Of a stretch of 64,000 nucleotides of DNA, positions 1-9,303 are shown piece after piece. The notes beneath the pieces were generated by a model that worked only from the letters and a program-made list of their open reading frames with translations, searched no databases and was not told the origin of the DNA. Each line of letters starts with the position of its first letter. Within the stretch, counting starts at the first letter, position 1. The stretch covers positions 186,001 through 250,000 of the forward strand of contig JACJYE010000004.1 in NCBI GenBank assembly GCA_020636255.1. Direction: 5' to 3'. Source of the DNA: Lewinellaceae bacterium. Its GTDB lineage: Bacteria; Bacteroidota; Bacteroidia; Chitinophagales; Saprospiraceae. Position numbers and translations under genes: made by a program.

Positions 1-2512
1 ATTCGATCTTTTGGGTCTTAGCCTTCAGTTTCTCGTTAGCATGGCTCAGCGACAGGTTCAATATTTCCAGCTTCTTTTTCTTTGAAAGCACGCGATACTC
101 ATAAATGCCCAGTGTGAACAGAAAAGCCAGCATCAACAGGATAAACCAGGCCTGCTTCCAAACGGGAGGCTGTACTGCAAAAGCGACAACGGCAGGTGTC
201 GGGTCAATGTTGAAATCGAGGTCGCGTGCGCGCACTTCCAGAACGTATTTCCCGCTCTTCAGCTTGACAAAAGTATGGTGCTGCTCGGTCGAGAAAGGGG
301 ACCACTTACCGCCGTTGAGCCGGTAGGAATAGGCCAGGCGCTGGCTGGCCGACTGCGCGAAAAAATCATTGCCCTCCCATTCGACGACCGTATTGCCTTC
401 CGGAGAGACCTTTTCAGAATAGAGGGTGACCTTCGTATCAGGCGGGATATCATCCGGAATATAGCGGTAGGTATAAAAGTTGCGAAAAGCGCCCTTCTGG
501 TTCTTGCTATGGCTGAACGCCCGTCGTTTCCAGCTTCGGCTGGAATGGTTCACCCATATAGCGCCCTGGCTATCGTGAAAGATATTGCCTCCTTCAAAAT
601 CCATGTTCAGCTCTTCCGGAAAGATGTTGGACACCCAGCTTATGCCATCGAAGCGCGAGATATTGTTTTCAGTGGCCACCAGGAGGCAACTATCGGAAAT
701 AGCATCTATGCTGATCACGGTATTGCAGGGCAGGCCGTCATCGGTATCGTAATTTTTCCAGTCTTCTCCGTCATAAATAAATACGCCATAATACCGGGAC
801 CCGACGATCAGCTTATGCTGATACGTATGCACGACATTAACATACTGCCTCAGGCGCTCGTCGTTGGGGCGCCCCCATTGCTTCCCATCGTAATAATAAA
901 GGCTCCCCCCTCCCAGCCATATCCTGCCATCGGGCGACTGCCCGATGCCGTAGGCGTTCGATTGCATCAGGCCGTTCTCGTGATAGATATGGTGTATCCA
1001 GTGGAGTTCCTCCGACTGAGGGTTAGGTAGCTGTAGCACGCCTCCGAGGTGTCCTTTGTCAGGTTCACTATCGACGCTGCCGCCAAACCACAACGCACCG
1101 TCCCGGCTCTCGAACACTGCCCGGTAATCAATCCCCCAGGAAAGTTTGGGGTGCAGGTGTTTCTCCCAGCGCCCGTTTTTCAGCACCGCCGTTGCGGCCC
1201 CTCCCCGGTGCGACCCGGCTACCCACAACTGCCCTTTGGAAGTCGCGATGATCCGGATAGGCGCATCGATGAGGCCGTCGGCCTCCGTGTAGGCCACCCA
1301 TGAGCCCTTTTTATGGCATACCGCCTTACCGCTGGCTTCGATAAACCATTGTTCGCCATTGGGCAATTCGCACTGATAGTTGAGGCCGGAATAGGTCAGC
1401 CAGCGGTCGGTAGAATAGTCGAGGAGCAGCACTTTCGATTTATAGCCGGCAACCCATAGGCTATTATCTGCACTTTTCTGCAGCATGATACGGTTGGCCG
1501 GAATAGCGTAATGGGGTGCTGAATAGATCTCCCATTTGCCGTTCTTATACGCGTGTAACTTGCCCAGCGACCCCACCCAGATCGTGCTGTCAGAAGACTG
1601 TACGATATCACTCATGAACTCGTCGCCGCCAAAGATATCTCCCAGCTTGATGTACTCCACATGTTTGGGGCCAAAAACGGTAATGCCAACCTTGTATGTC
1701 GAATTGATCACCCAAACGCGGTTATCCATGGCCTGTATCAGCTTTTGGCTTTCGCCAAGTTCATACCCCGGCCCTGATTTGATCAGTTCGTAATCCGTAA
1801 TGGAGGAAGAACCTGCCGAAAGGAGCCTGCATTTCAGCAGGCGGCCCGATTCATTGGGCATGGTGAGCGCGAACCATGCGACGCCCGCACGGTCTTCGAG
1901 AACGTCGGAAACATCCCTGAAATCTCCCCCTTCAAGGGCTTCATTCGGAAAGCGTATCCAGTTCACCCCACTGAAGTAGCGCTGCAGGTTCTGTACCCTG
2001 GTTTCCGAAGTATACATGTTGATCTTACCTCCTGGCAACAATCGTATAGCCCCCTGGTCGGAAGAGAACACCAGGCTACCATCGGACCACTCCGTGATCT
2101 CCTGGAACTGGATGGTCAAGCCTTCCGAAAGTTGGAGCGCGGGAGCCCAAACCTGGCCATTGTATCGAAAAATGCCGTTGGCTGCCGCGGCATAGATGTC
2201 GCCATTACTCGCCGCAAACACCTTTTCTACAGGGGCTGCCGCCAGGCCGTTGGCTGCATTATGTACTTTCCAGGCGTACCCATCGTATTCATACACACCA
2301 TCGTTAAAGCCCATCCATATCCTTCTGCCTTTGCCCTCTGCGATATTCCGGACGCCTCTGCCCTCCAATTCCGGAAAGTGTTTCCACCTCCAGGATTCTG
2401 ACAAGGGGTTGGCCGCCTGTGGAGAATACGGCTCAGTGGCCCATCCCTGTATCGGCAACAGGGTAAGGGCCAGCAGTAAAAAGCCCGCAAATCCCAAAGG
2501 AAAGTTTCTCAT
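1..2512 (-). CDS. Exported beta-propeller/Y_Y_Y sensor-regulator, N-terminal part (runs off the window)
   Basis: An uninterrupted frame of 837 codons runs leftward from an ATG at 2510-2512 to the window edge with no stop. It opens with a signal peptide (MRNFPLGFAGFLLLALTLLP), then carries repeated propeller-blade motifs of the type WMGFNDGVYEYDG and IWVGSLGKLHAYKNGKW. A Y_Y_Y-like beta-sandwich follows at about residues 695-780, a membrane helix at about 787-805 (AWFILLMLAFLFTLGIYEY), and a charged helix (about 806-837) where the sequence stops. This is the periplasmic half of either a hybrid two-component system or a Y_Y_Y/LuxR-type regulator; the output domain lies outside the window, so the two cannot be told apart. 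In Bacteroidota such sensors bind an oligosaccharide and control the neighbouring utilisation locus. It is divergent from the galacturonate operon, which makes pectin oligosaccharides the likely signal (inference). Confidence 0.85.
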   Translation of the reverse strand, partial: MRNFPLGFAGFLLLALTLLPIQGWATEPYSPQAANPLSESWRWKHFPELEGRGVRNIAEGKGRRIWMGFNDGVYEYDGYAWKVHNAANGLAAAPVEKVFAASNGDIYAAAANGIFRYNGQVWAPALQLSEGLTIQFQEITEWSDGSLVFSSDQGAIRLLPGGKINMYTSETRVQNLQRYFSGVNWIRFPNEALEGGDFRDVSDVLEDRAGVAWFALTMPNESGRLLKCRLLSAGSSSITDYELIKSGPGYELGESQKLIQAMDNRVWVINSTYKVGITVFGPKHVEYIKLGDIFGGDEFMSDIVQSSDSTIWVGSLGKLHAYKNGKWEIYSAPHYAIPANRIMLQKSADNSLWVAGYKSKVLLLDYSTDRWLTYSGLNYQCELPNGEQWFIEASGKAVCHKKGSWVAYTEADGLIDAPIRIIATSKGQLWVAGSHRGGAATAVLKNGRWEKHLHPKLSWGIDYRAVFESRDGALWFGGSVDSEPDKGHLGGVLQLPNPQSEELHWIHHIYHENGLMQSNAYGIGQSPDGRIWLGGGSLYYYDGKQWGRPNDERLRQYVNVVHTYQHKLIVGSRYYGVFIYDGEDWKNYDTDDGLPCNTVISIDAISDSCLLVATENNISRFDGISWVSNIFPEELNMDFEGGNIFHDSQGAIWVNHSSRSWKRRAFSHSKNQKGAFRNFYTYRYIPDDIPPDTKVTLYSEKVSPEGNTVVEWEGNDFFAQSASQRLAYSYRLNGGKWSPFSTEQHHTFVKLKSGKYVLEVRARDLDFNIDPTPAVVAFAVQPPVWKQAWFILLMLAFLFTLGIYEYRVLSKKKKLEILNLSLSHANEKLKAKTQKIE

Positions 2513-2843
2513 ATCGCCTGATTTCTTTACCCCTCGTGTAATTTTCGAATACAATGAAAGGATCGCAGCATTTCTTCGGCAAAGAAAATAAGAACCGGCA
2601 AATTTAAAGTTAAGGTAACAAATTATTTTTTCTCATTCAATTAGAATCAAAATATGGTTTCACAGCAATGCTGTTGACTCCATAAAAATATGGGATAGCG
2701 CTACCCTAAAAGCCCTGAGCGTTAAAATGTTAAATCCCGCTTGGCATTTGTTAATTCCTGCGCACCGTCCAAGTGAACGCCATGCTTACCTTTAGCATTG
2801 AAATTCCCCTGCCTGAGGCCAGCAACCAGCAAAATGTTGACAC
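2513..2843. promoter_or_regulatory. Divergent promoter region between sensor and GH28 operon
   Basis: This 331-bp gap holds no gene. On the minus strand a CAAATTTA (2599-2606) reads TAAATTTG, matching the Bacteroidota -7 element TAnnTTTG, about 87 bases before the sensor ATG. Two palindromes lie in the middle: ACAGCA-A-TGCTGT (2662-2674, perfect 6-bp arms) and GGGATAGCGCTACCC (2692-2706, perfect TAGCGCTA core with GGG/CCC flanks offset by one base). Their centres are about 31-32 bp apart, three helical turns. They are candidate operator sites; no binding protein can be assigned from sequence. No clear plus-strand promoter was found for the GH28 gene. Confidence 0.4.
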
Positions 2844-4265
2844 ATGCGATATATAGCCTATATTTTCATACTCTTCATTCCGGCGGCCTGTAGCATCAGG
2901 CCGCCGGAACAGCTTGAGCCTGGTTCCTGGAAACAGATGGATCAGATCCTGGCCAGCATCAGGCCACCTGCATTCCCCGGCCGAACCTATGACATTACCA
3001 GCTTCGGCGCCAAAGGCGACAGCCATACCGATTGCCTGCCTGCCATCAGGGCCGCGATAGAAAAATGCCACAACGAAGGCGGCGGTAAAGTTGAAGTCCC
3101 GGCCGGTGTGTACCTGTCCAACGGCCCGATCCACCTGAAAAGCAATGTCAACCTTCACATTTCCAAAGGAGCTACGATAAAATACAGCACCGACCCTGCT
3201 CATTACCTGCCGGTTGTGTATACCCGCTGGGAAGGCAGCGAATGCTGGAACTATTCACCCCTGATCTATGCTTTCGAACAGGAAAACATCGCTGTTACCG
3301 GTTCGGGGACGCTCGACGGGCAAGCAGGCCCCGGCAATTGGTGGGCATGGGTCAACAAAGCCGAATTCGGCTGGAAAGAAGGTATGCCGAGCCAGAAAGA
3401 CAGCCTTAGCGGCCCGCGCCTGATCGAATGGAACACCCTCGAAGTGCCCGTCGATCAACGGGTGCTGGGCCAGGGCGCCTACCTTCGCCCCAATTTCATA
3501 CAGCCGTATCGCTGCAAGAATATCCTGATCGACAGCGTAACGATCCGCAATTCGCCGATGTGGGTCATCAACCCCGTCCTGAGCGAGAACATCACCATAC
3601 AAAACGTCAGCGTGATCAGCCATGGCCCCAACAGCGACGGCTGTGACCCGGAAAGCTGCCGTAACGTGCTCATCAGGAACTGCTATTTTGACACCGGTGA
3701 CGACTGCATCGCGCTCAAGTCGGGAAGGAACCAGGATGGCCGCCGCATCGGCAGGCCTATAGAAAATGTGGTCGTCCAGGGCTGCCAGATGAAGGACGGG
3801 CATGGCGGTGTCGTCATCGGCAGTGAAGTTTCGGGAGGCGCCCGCAATATCTTTGCTGAAAACTGCCTGATGGACAGCCCCAACCTCGAACGGGCGATAC
3901 GCGTGAAGACCAACAAGGTCAGGGGGGGCACGATCGAGAACCTCTTTTTCAGGAACATCACGGTCGGCGAAGTGCGGGAAGCCGTCGTAAGGGTCAACAT
4001 GCGATACCCTATTTATGCGGACACCAACCAGGTTTTTATCCCCACCGTAAGAAACATTTTTGTCGAGAACGTCAGCTCTTCCAAAAGCCGCTATGGCTTG
4101 CTGGTTGAAGGATACGACGATGCAAACCCCGTCAATGGGCTACACCTGAAAGGATGCCGTTTTGACGGCGTAAAAATGGGCGATTCCATCAAATTCGCCG
4201 AAGGCCTGAGTTTTGAGGGCTACTACCTCAACGGTACCCTGGTGGAAGTACCCGCTCCAAAATAA
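2844..4265 (+). CDS. GH28 exo-/polygalacturonase lipoprotein
   Basis: A 473-residue glycoside hydrolase of family GH28 that hydrolyses alpha-1,4 galacturonosyl links in homogalacturonan or its oligomers. The start at 2844 gives a lipoprotein signal with lipobox IPAAC, so it is probably anchored in the outer membrane or periplasm. All family hallmarks are present: NSDGCDPES with the first catalytic Asp near residue 265, DTGDDC with the Asp pair at about 286-287, GHGGVVIG with the His near 320, and the RVK substrate-binding triad at about 353-355. The long insertion around the active site fits an exo-acting PehX-like enzyme, but exo versus endo cannot be settled here. It is the first gene of the galacturonate operon and sits 8 bases before the acetylesterase gene. 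Confidence 0.93.
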   Translation: MRYIAYIFILFIPAACSIRPPEQLEPGSWKQMDQILASIRPPAFPGRTYDITSFGAKGDSHTDCLPAIRAAIEKCHNEGGGKVEVPAGVYLSNGPIHLKSNVNLHISKGATIKYSTDPAHYLPVVYTRWEGSECWNYSPLIYAFEQENIAVTGSGTLDGQAGPGNWWAWVNKAEFGWKEGMPSQKDSLSGPRLIEWNTLEVPVDQRVLGQGAYLRPNFIQPYRCKNILIDSVTIRNSPMWVINPVLSENITIQNVSVISHGPNSDGCDPESCRNVLIRNCYFDTGDDCIALKSGRNQDGRRIGRPIENVVVQGCQMKDGHGGVVIGSEVSGGARNIFAENCLMDSPNLERAIRVKTNKVRGGTIENLFFRNITVGEVREAVVRVNMRYPIYADTNQVFIPTVRNIFVENVSSSKSRYGLLVEGYDDANPVNGLHLKGCRFDGVKMGDSIKFAEGLSFEGYYLNGTLVEVPAPK

Positions 4266-4273
4266 ACAGGCCC

Positions 4274-5050
4274 ATGAAGCTGCAGAAAAATATAACGATT
4301 GCCTTTTTCGCACTTACCCTGCTGCTGGCACTGGCGGCTTTCTCCTGGAAAGATACAGCGCCCGAGATCAGGATATTCATGATCGGCGACTCCACGATGG
4401 CCGATAAGCCCGACACCCCTGACAAGAACCCGGAACGCGGCTGGGGACAGCTTTTTCCCAATTTTTTCAATAGCCCTGTTGTCGTCGACAACCGCGCGCT
4501 GAACGGCCGAAGCACCAAGAGCTTTATTGACGAGGGGCATTGGGATAAAGTACTGGAAAACCTGCATTCCGGCGACTACGTGTTCATTCAGTTCGGGCAC
4601 AACGATTCCAAAGTGAACGACCCAGCGCGCTATACCAACCCCTACAGCGGCTACCGGCGCAACCTGGAACGGTTCGTCCGGGAAACAAGGGCCTATGGCG
4701 CGTTCCCCGTTTTGCTCTCCTCCATTGTCCGCAGGAATTTTAACGAACAGGGCGTTTTGGTAGACACCCACGGCGCATACCCCTTTGTGGCCAGAATGGT
4801 AGCCATGGAGCTGAGCGTGCCGTTTATCGATATGCAGCTTAAAACCGAAGATTACATCAACGATCTTGGCCCGGAAAAGTCCAAAGAAATATATCTTTGG
4901 GTGGAACCCGGTTTATACGAGCGGTTTCCGGAAGGCAAACAGGACAATACGCACCTCACGCTGTTCGGCGCAACCGAATACGCCAGACTGGCGGTAGAAG
5001 GTATCGTCGAGTTAGGCCTTCCTCTGACACAATACCTGAAAGCAAATTGA
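4274..5050 (+). CDS. CE12 rhamnogalacturonan acetylesterase (SGNH hydrolase)
   Basis: A 258-residue SGNH-fold esterase of the rhamnogalacturonan acetylesterase type (CE12), which removes acetyl groups from pectin so lyases and hydrolases can act. It carries block I GDSTMADK with the nucleophile Ser near residue 40, block III GHND with Asn near 110, and block V DNTHLT with Asp near 224 and His near 227, giving a complete catalytic set. An N-terminal hydrophobic segment (ITIAFFALTLLLALAAFSW) indicates export by signal peptide or anchor. It follows the GH28 gene closely and precedes the isomerase by 11 bases, so de-acetylation is co-transcribed with galacturonate catabolism. Confidence 0.92.
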   Translation: MKLQKNITIAFFALTLLLALAAFSWKDTAPEIRIFMIGDSTMADKPDTPDKNPERGWGQLFPNFFNSPVVVDNRALNGRSTKSFIDEGHWDKVLENLHSGDYVFIQFGHNDSKVNDPARYTNPYSGYRRNLERFVRETRAYGAFPVLLSSIVRRNFNEQGVLVDTHGAYPFVARMVAMELSVPFIDMQLKTEDYINDLGPEKSKEIYLWVEPGLYERFPEGKQDNTHLTLFGATEYARLAVEGIVELGLPLTQYLKAN

Positions 5051-5061
5051 ATCGTAAGCGT

Positions 5062-6480
5062 ATGCAAGCCATCAAGTACGATATCAAACCCTTCCTCGAC
5101 GAGAACTTCCTGCTGGAAAACCATGCTGCCGAGATACTTTACCACGAGTACGCCAAGCACCAGCCGATCATCGACTACCACAACCACCTTCCACCCGACG
5201 AGATCGCCGAAGACAAGAACTTTCACGACATCACCGACATCTGGCTCAAAGGCGACCACTACAAATGGCGGGCCATGCGCACCCTGGGTGTCCCAGAACG
5301 CTTCATTACCGGTGAAGCCTCCAACTCCGACAAGTTCCGCAAATGGGCAGAAACGGCGCCTTATACTATACGGAACCCACTGTTCCACTGGACACAGCTG
5401 GAGCTGCTGCGGTATTTCAATATTTCGGCTCTGCTGAACCCCGGCACCGCCGGCGACATCTATGCCCAGAGCTCGGAAATGCTGCGCAGCCCGGAATACA
5501 GCACGCGCAACCTGCTGCGCAAGATGAATGTAGCCGTGGTATGTACAACTGACGACCCGGCTGATTCGCTGGAGCACCACCGAAAGGTGCGTTCCGATGA
5601 TCTCGAGATAAAGATGCTGCCGGCCTTCCGCCCCGATAAGGCCATCCTGATCGAACAGGAAACCTTTGTCGCTTATCTGCATAAACTGGGCCAGGCCGCA
5701 GGCCAGGAGATCACCAGCTTCGACGAACTGCTGCAGGCCCTGGAAAACCGGGCCGGCTATTTCGACAGCCACGGCTGCCGGCTTTCCGACCACGGCCTCG
5801 AGCAGGCCTATGCCGCGCCGTTCAGCCGGAAACAAGCGGATGAAGCCCTGCAAAAAAAGCTGGCGGGGAAAGCACTGTCGACGGAAGAAGTGCAGGCCTA
5901 TCAATCCGCCATCATGTACGAACTGGGCCTGATCTATGCCGAAAAAGGCTGGGTACAGCAATTCCACCTCGGCGCCCTGCGCAACAACAACAGCAGAATG
6001 ATGCGCCAGCTCGGCCCCGACACCGGTTTCGACAGCATCGGCGACTTCAGCCAGGCCAGCGCGCTGGCACGCTTCCTCAACCGGCTCGATTCGGAGGACA
6101 AGCTCGCTAAAACGATACTTTACAACCTCAACCCGCGCGACAACGAGGTGATGGCCACCATGATCGGCAATTTTAACGACGGCTCCATCCGCGGGAAAAT
6201 GCAATTCGGCTCTGCATGGTGGTTCCTCGACCAGAAGGACGGCATGGAAAAGCAACTCAACGCTCTGTCCAACATGGGCATGCTCAGCTGTTTCATCGGC
6301 ATGCTGACCGACAGCCGTAGTTTCCTTTCCTTCCCCCGGCATGAATACTTCCGGCGTATCCTCTGCAACCTGATCGGCAGAGACGTACACAATGGCGAAC
6401 TGCCGAATGACATGCCATGGCTTGGAGAGATCGTTAAGGACATTTGCTACCGGAATGCGAATGCCTATTTCGGGTTTTAA
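5062..6480 (+). CDS. uxaC: Uronate isomerase
   Basis: A 472-residue cytoplasmic uronate isomerase converting D-galacturonate to D-tagaturonate (and glucuronate to fructuronate), the first Ashwell-pathway step. The amidohydrolase-like metal motif DYHNHLPP is near residue 35 and the long conserved family core follows, including the C-terminal SFLSFPRHEYFRRILCNLIG block. The frame stays open upstream to 4897, but those codons overlap the acetylesterase gene. The ATG at 5062 gives MQAIKYDIKPFLDENFLL, which aligns with the usual family N-terminus and length, so it is chosen. Confidence 0.97.
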   Translation: MQAIKYDIKPFLDENFLLENHAAEILYHEYAKHQPIIDYHNHLPPDEIAEDKNFHDITDIWLKGDHYKWRAMRTLGVPERFITGEASNSDKFRKWAETAPYTIRNPLFHWTQLELLRYFNISALLNPGTAGDIYAQSSEMLRSPEYSTRNLLRKMNVAVVCTTDDPADSLEHHRKVRSDDLEIKMLPAFRPDKAILIEQETFVAYLHKLGQAAGQEITSFDELLQALENRAGYFDSHGCRLSDHGLEQAYAAPFSRKQADEALQKKLAGKALSTEEVQAYQSAIMYELGLIYAEKGWVQQFHLGALRNNNSRMMRQLGPDTGFDSIGDFSQASALARFLNRLDSEDKLAKTILYNLNPRDNEVMATMIGNFNDGSIRGKMQFGSAWWFLDQKDGMEKQLNALSNMGMLSCFIGMLTDSRSFLSFPRHEYFRRILCNLIGRDVHNGELPNDMPWLGEIVKDICYRNANAYFGF

Positions 6481-6501
6481 TAAAAACTGTTGATTCTGAA
6501 T

Positions 6502-7539
6502 ATGAAAAAGATCGTCACTTTTGGAGAGATCATGCTGCGCTTAACCCCTCCCGGGTACATGCGCTTCTCGCAGGCCAGCACATTCGACGTCGTATATGGC
6601 GGCGGAGAGAGCAACGTCGCCGTCTCCCTCGCCAACTATGGCCTGCCTGTTGATTTCGTCACCAGGCTTCCCAAGAACGACCTTGGTGACTGTGCACTGA
6701 TGGAAATGCGCAAGCGCAATGTCGGCACGCAACACATCATCCGCGGCGGTGAACGCCTGGGCATCTATTTCCTCGAAATGGGCGCCGTGGCGCGGGGCAG
6801 CAAAGTGGTATACGACCGGGCTCACAGCAGCATGGCCAGCATACAGGCCGGCATGGTCGACTGGGATGAAGTGTTCCGGGATGCACAGTGGTTTCACTGG
6901 ACGGGCATCACTCCTGCCATCTCACAGGGCGCCGCCGATGCCACCCTGGAGGCTATCGAAGCGGCCAACCGCCTCGGCATTACAGTGTCCACCGACCTGA
7001 ATTACCGGAAAAACCTCTGGCAGTACGGCAAAAGATCATCGGAAGTGATGCCGAAACTGGTCGAAGGGTGCGATGTTATACTGGGCAATGAAGAAGATGC
7101 TGAAAAACACTTCGACATCCACCCCGAAGGTGTTGACGTTACACAGGGCGACACGATCGATGCGGAAGCCTACATTTCCGTGGGCAAACAACTGATACAG
7201 AAATTCCCCAGGTGCAAAAAGGTGATCATCACCCTCAGGGGCAGCATCAGTGCTTCGCACAATACCTGGACCGGTGTGCTGTACGACGGCAATACGCTCT
7301 TTAAGGCCCCCACCTACCAGATCACGCACATCGTCGACCGGGTCGGCGGCGGCGACAGCTTTATGGGAGGCCTGATCTATGGGCTCGTAAAATATGAAGG
7401 CGACAGCCAGAAGGCCCTGGATTTTGCCGTTGCGGCCTCCTGCCTGAAGCACACCATATACGGCGATGCGAACCTCGCCACCCTGACAGAAGTCGAAAGC
7501 CTGATGAAAGGTGACGCCAGCGGGCGGGTAAGCCGGTAA
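6502..7539 (+). CDS. kdgK: 2-keto-3-deoxygluconate kinase (PfkB family)
   Basis: A 345-residue PfkB-family sugar kinase phosphorylating 2-keto-3-deoxygluconate (KDG) to KDPG, placed here because the next gene is the KDPG aldolase. Family motifs are the N-terminal GGGESNVAVSLANYG and the C-terminal anion-hole/catalytic RVGGGDSFMGGLIYG with the catalytic Asp. A TTG at 6490 would add four residues; the ATG at 6502 (MKKIVTFGEIMLRL) matches the usual PfkB start and is preferred. KDG kinase rather than another ribokinase-like enzyme is inferred mainly from operon context plus the FGEIMLRL start typical of KdgK. Confidence 0.93.
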   Translation: MKKIVTFGEIMLRLTPPGYMRFSQASTFDVVYGGGESNVAVSLANYGLPVDFVTRLPKNDLGDCALMEMRKRNVGTQHIIRGGERLGIYFLEMGAVARGSKVVYDRAHSSMASIQAGMVDWDEVFRDAQWFHWTGITPAISQGAADATLEAIEAANRLGITVSTDLNYRKNLWQYGKRSSEVMPKLVEGCDVILGNEEDAEKHFDIHPEGVDVTQGDTIDAEAYISVGKQLIQKFPRCKKVIITLRGSISASHNTWTGVLYDGNTLFKAPTYQITHIVDRVGGGDSFMGGLIYGLVKYEGDSQKALDFAVAASCLKHTIYGDANLATLTEVESLMKGDASGRVSR

Positions 7540-7581
7540 ACAAGATGTTATTTATCGTTTCATACAATACTTTAGGTGTTT

Positions 7582-7611
7582 GGCTGCGCTGATTGCGCAG
7601 CCAAGCCTTTT
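7582..7611 (+). terminator. Hairpin with short T-tract between kdgK and eda
   Basis: A perfect 8-bp stem GGCTGCGC/GCGCAGCC (7582-7589 and 7595-7602) with a 5-base loop is followed by CAAGCCTTTT-like sequence ending in only four Ts. It lies in the 83-bp gap inside the operon, 12 bases before the aldolase ATG. The T-tract is weak, so it is more likely a partial terminator or an mRNA-processing/stability hairpin than a full stop. Seen directly; its function is inference. Confidence 0.45.
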
Positions 7612-7622
7612 AATCAACAGAA

Positions 7623-8294
7623 ATGGCAAGATTTACGCGGCTGCAAGTCGCAAAAACGATGGAAGACACGGGTATGGTGCCGCTGTTCTACCACCCCGAT
7701 ATCGAATTGGGCAAAAAAGCTATTGCTGCCTGTTATCGCGGTGGGGCCCGCCTGCTGGAGTTCACCAACCGGGGAGATTACGCCCACGAGGTGTTTGCCG
7801 AATTAAATAAATACTGTGCTAAGGAGCTGCCGGAAATGATCATGGGCGTAGGCTCTGTCACCGATGCTGCTGCCGCTTCACTATACATGCAACTGGGCGC
7901 CAACTTCGTCGTTACTCCGGTCCTTCGCGAAGATATCGCCCTGGCCTGCAACCGGCGCAAGGTGTTATGGTCTCCTGGTTGTGGCTCGCTGTCGGAGATC
8001 GCCAGGGCCGAAGAACTGGGTTGTGAGATCGTCAAGCTGTTTCCCGGAGGCACCTATGGCCCCGGCTTTGTGAAAGATATCAAAGGGCCCCAGCCCTGGA
8101 CCAGCATTATGCCTACCGGCGGGGTCTCTCCGACAAAGGAAAGCCTCTCGGCCTGGTTCGATGCAGGCGTCACCTGTGTAGGCATGGGCTCCAAGCTCAT
8201 CTCCGGCGAGCTGCTGAAATCCGGCGATTTTGCACTGCTGGAAACGCGCACCAGGGAAGCCCTCGAGATCATCCGCGGCCTGAAAGGGCGTTGA
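7623..8294 (+). CDS. eda: KDPG/KHG aldolase
   Basis: A 223-residue class I aldolase splitting 2-keto-3-deoxy-6-phosphogluconate into pyruvate and glyceraldehyde-3-phosphate, the last step of the galacturonate branch. It has the Eda-type features GGARLLEFTNRGDYA, MGVGSVTDAAAA and the Schiff-base Lys region CEIVKLFPGGTYGPGFVKDI, followed by PTGGVSPT. Length and single-domain layout are normal for the family. It follows the KDG kinase and precedes the transporter genes by 22 bases. Confidence 0.96.
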   Translation: MARFTRLQVAKTMEDTGMVPLFYHPDIELGKKAIAACYRGGARLLEFTNRGDYAHEVFAELNKYCAKELPEMIMGVGSVTDAAAASLYMQLGANFVVTPVLREDIALACNRRKVLWSPGCGSLSEIARAEELGCEIVKLFPGGTYGPGFVKDIKGPQPWTSIMPTGGVSPTKESLSAWFDAGVTCVGMGSKLISGELLKSGDFALLETRTREALEIIRGLKGR

Positions 8295-8316
8295 CGGCAG
8301 CTGAAAAAGGAAAGAT

Positions 8317-9303
8317 ATGCGAATAAGAACATCACTTTGGATTATCGGCCTTATTGCGTCTGTGCTGTTCACCCTGAGCAGCTGCGGTGAGGCGTCTAAA
8401 ACCAAATACCTCAAACTGGCGCATGGGCTGGATAATTCTCACCCCGTGCACAAGGGCATGGAATACATGGCCAAGCTGGTGGCCGAAAAATCCGGCGGGC
8501 GGTTGCAGATCGAGATCTATCCCAGCCAGCAACTGGGTACGGAACGCCAATGCCTGGAACTGCTGCAGATCGGCAGCCTGGCCATGACCAAGGTTTCCGC
8601 GGCCGTCATGGAAAACTTCGCGCCGAATATCCAGGTGTTCAGCCTGCCGTATATCTTCCGCGGCCGAGAGCACTGCTTTCGCGTGCTGGATGGGGAGATC
8701 GGTAAAAAAATGCTGATCCAAAGTGAGCAATACCGGCTCCGCGGGCTGGCCTATTTCGATGCCGGCCAACGGTCGTTTTACGCTAAAAAGCCCATACGGA
8801 CACCGGAGGACCTCAAAGGCATGAAGATCCGCGTACAGGAAAGCGTTACGGCCATCAACCTCGTCCGCGTACTGGGGGGCGCCCCTACGCCTATCTCGTG
8901 GGGCGAGCTGTATACCGCACTACAGCAGGGCGTCGTAGACGGAGCGGAGAACAACCCGCCGAGTTTTTACACTTCCCGCCATTACGAAGTGTGTAAGTAC
9001 TACAGCCTGAATGAGCACACCGCTGTGCCCGACATCCTCGTCATCGGGACGACGACCTGGAACAGCCTCAGCCCTCAGGAGCAACAATGGCTGCAGGAAG
9101 CTGCCTATGAAGCCACTTTGTACCAGCGGAAGCTCTGGGCAGAGGCCGAAGAACACGCCCTGGAAGAAGTGCAAAAAGCAGGCGTCGAGATCATCCACCC
9201 CGACAAGGCTGCTTTTGCCGAAAAAACGAAACCCCTGCTGGATGAATACAAAGACAAGCCGGAAATGTATCAACTCATCCAGGAAATACAAGCTGTAGAG
9301 TAA
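8317..9303 (+). CDS. dctP: TRAP transporter substrate-binding lipoprotein (DctP), uronate type
   Basis: A 328-residue DctP-family solute receptor with a lipoprotein signal (SSC, Cys23), so it is probably tethered at the inner membrane face of the periplasm. Family signatures are PEDLKGMKIRVQES with the substrate carboxylate-binding Arg, and SWGELYTALQQGVVDGAENN followed by PPSFYTSRHYEV. The ENNPPS block is common in DctPs that bind galacturonate or glucuronate, which agrees with the neighbours. The stop overlaps the start of dctQ (TAATG), implying translational coupling. Substrate assignment to monomeric or short uronates is inference from motif and context. Confidence 0.93.
   Translation: MRIRTSLWIIGLIASVLFTLSSCGEASKTKYLKLAHGLDNSHPVHKGMEYMAKLVAEKSGGRLQIEIYPSQQLGTERQCLELLQIGSLAMTKVSAAVMENFAPNIQVFSLPYIFRGREHCFRVLDGEIGKKMLIQSEQYRLRGLAYFDAGQRSFYAKKPIRTPEDLKGMKIRVQESVTAINLVRVLGGAPTPISWGELYTALQQGVVDGAENNPPSFYTSRHYEVCKYYSLNEHTAVPDILVIGTTTWNSLSPQEQQWLQEAAYEATLYQRKLWAEAEEHALEEVQKAGVEIIHPDKAAFAEKTKPLLDEYKDKPEMYQLIQEIQAVE

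Noticed and set aside
275..1030. Plus-strand frame of 251 codons near the left edge
   Set aside because: It is antisense to the open sensor frame, which has signal peptide, propeller repeats and a membrane helix and is clearly the real gene.
4852..6390. Long minus-strand frame of 512 codons over uxaC
   Set aside because: It lies antisense to a well-conserved isomerase and its product (Val/Gly/Asp/His-rich, no domain pattern) is a GC-driven shadow.
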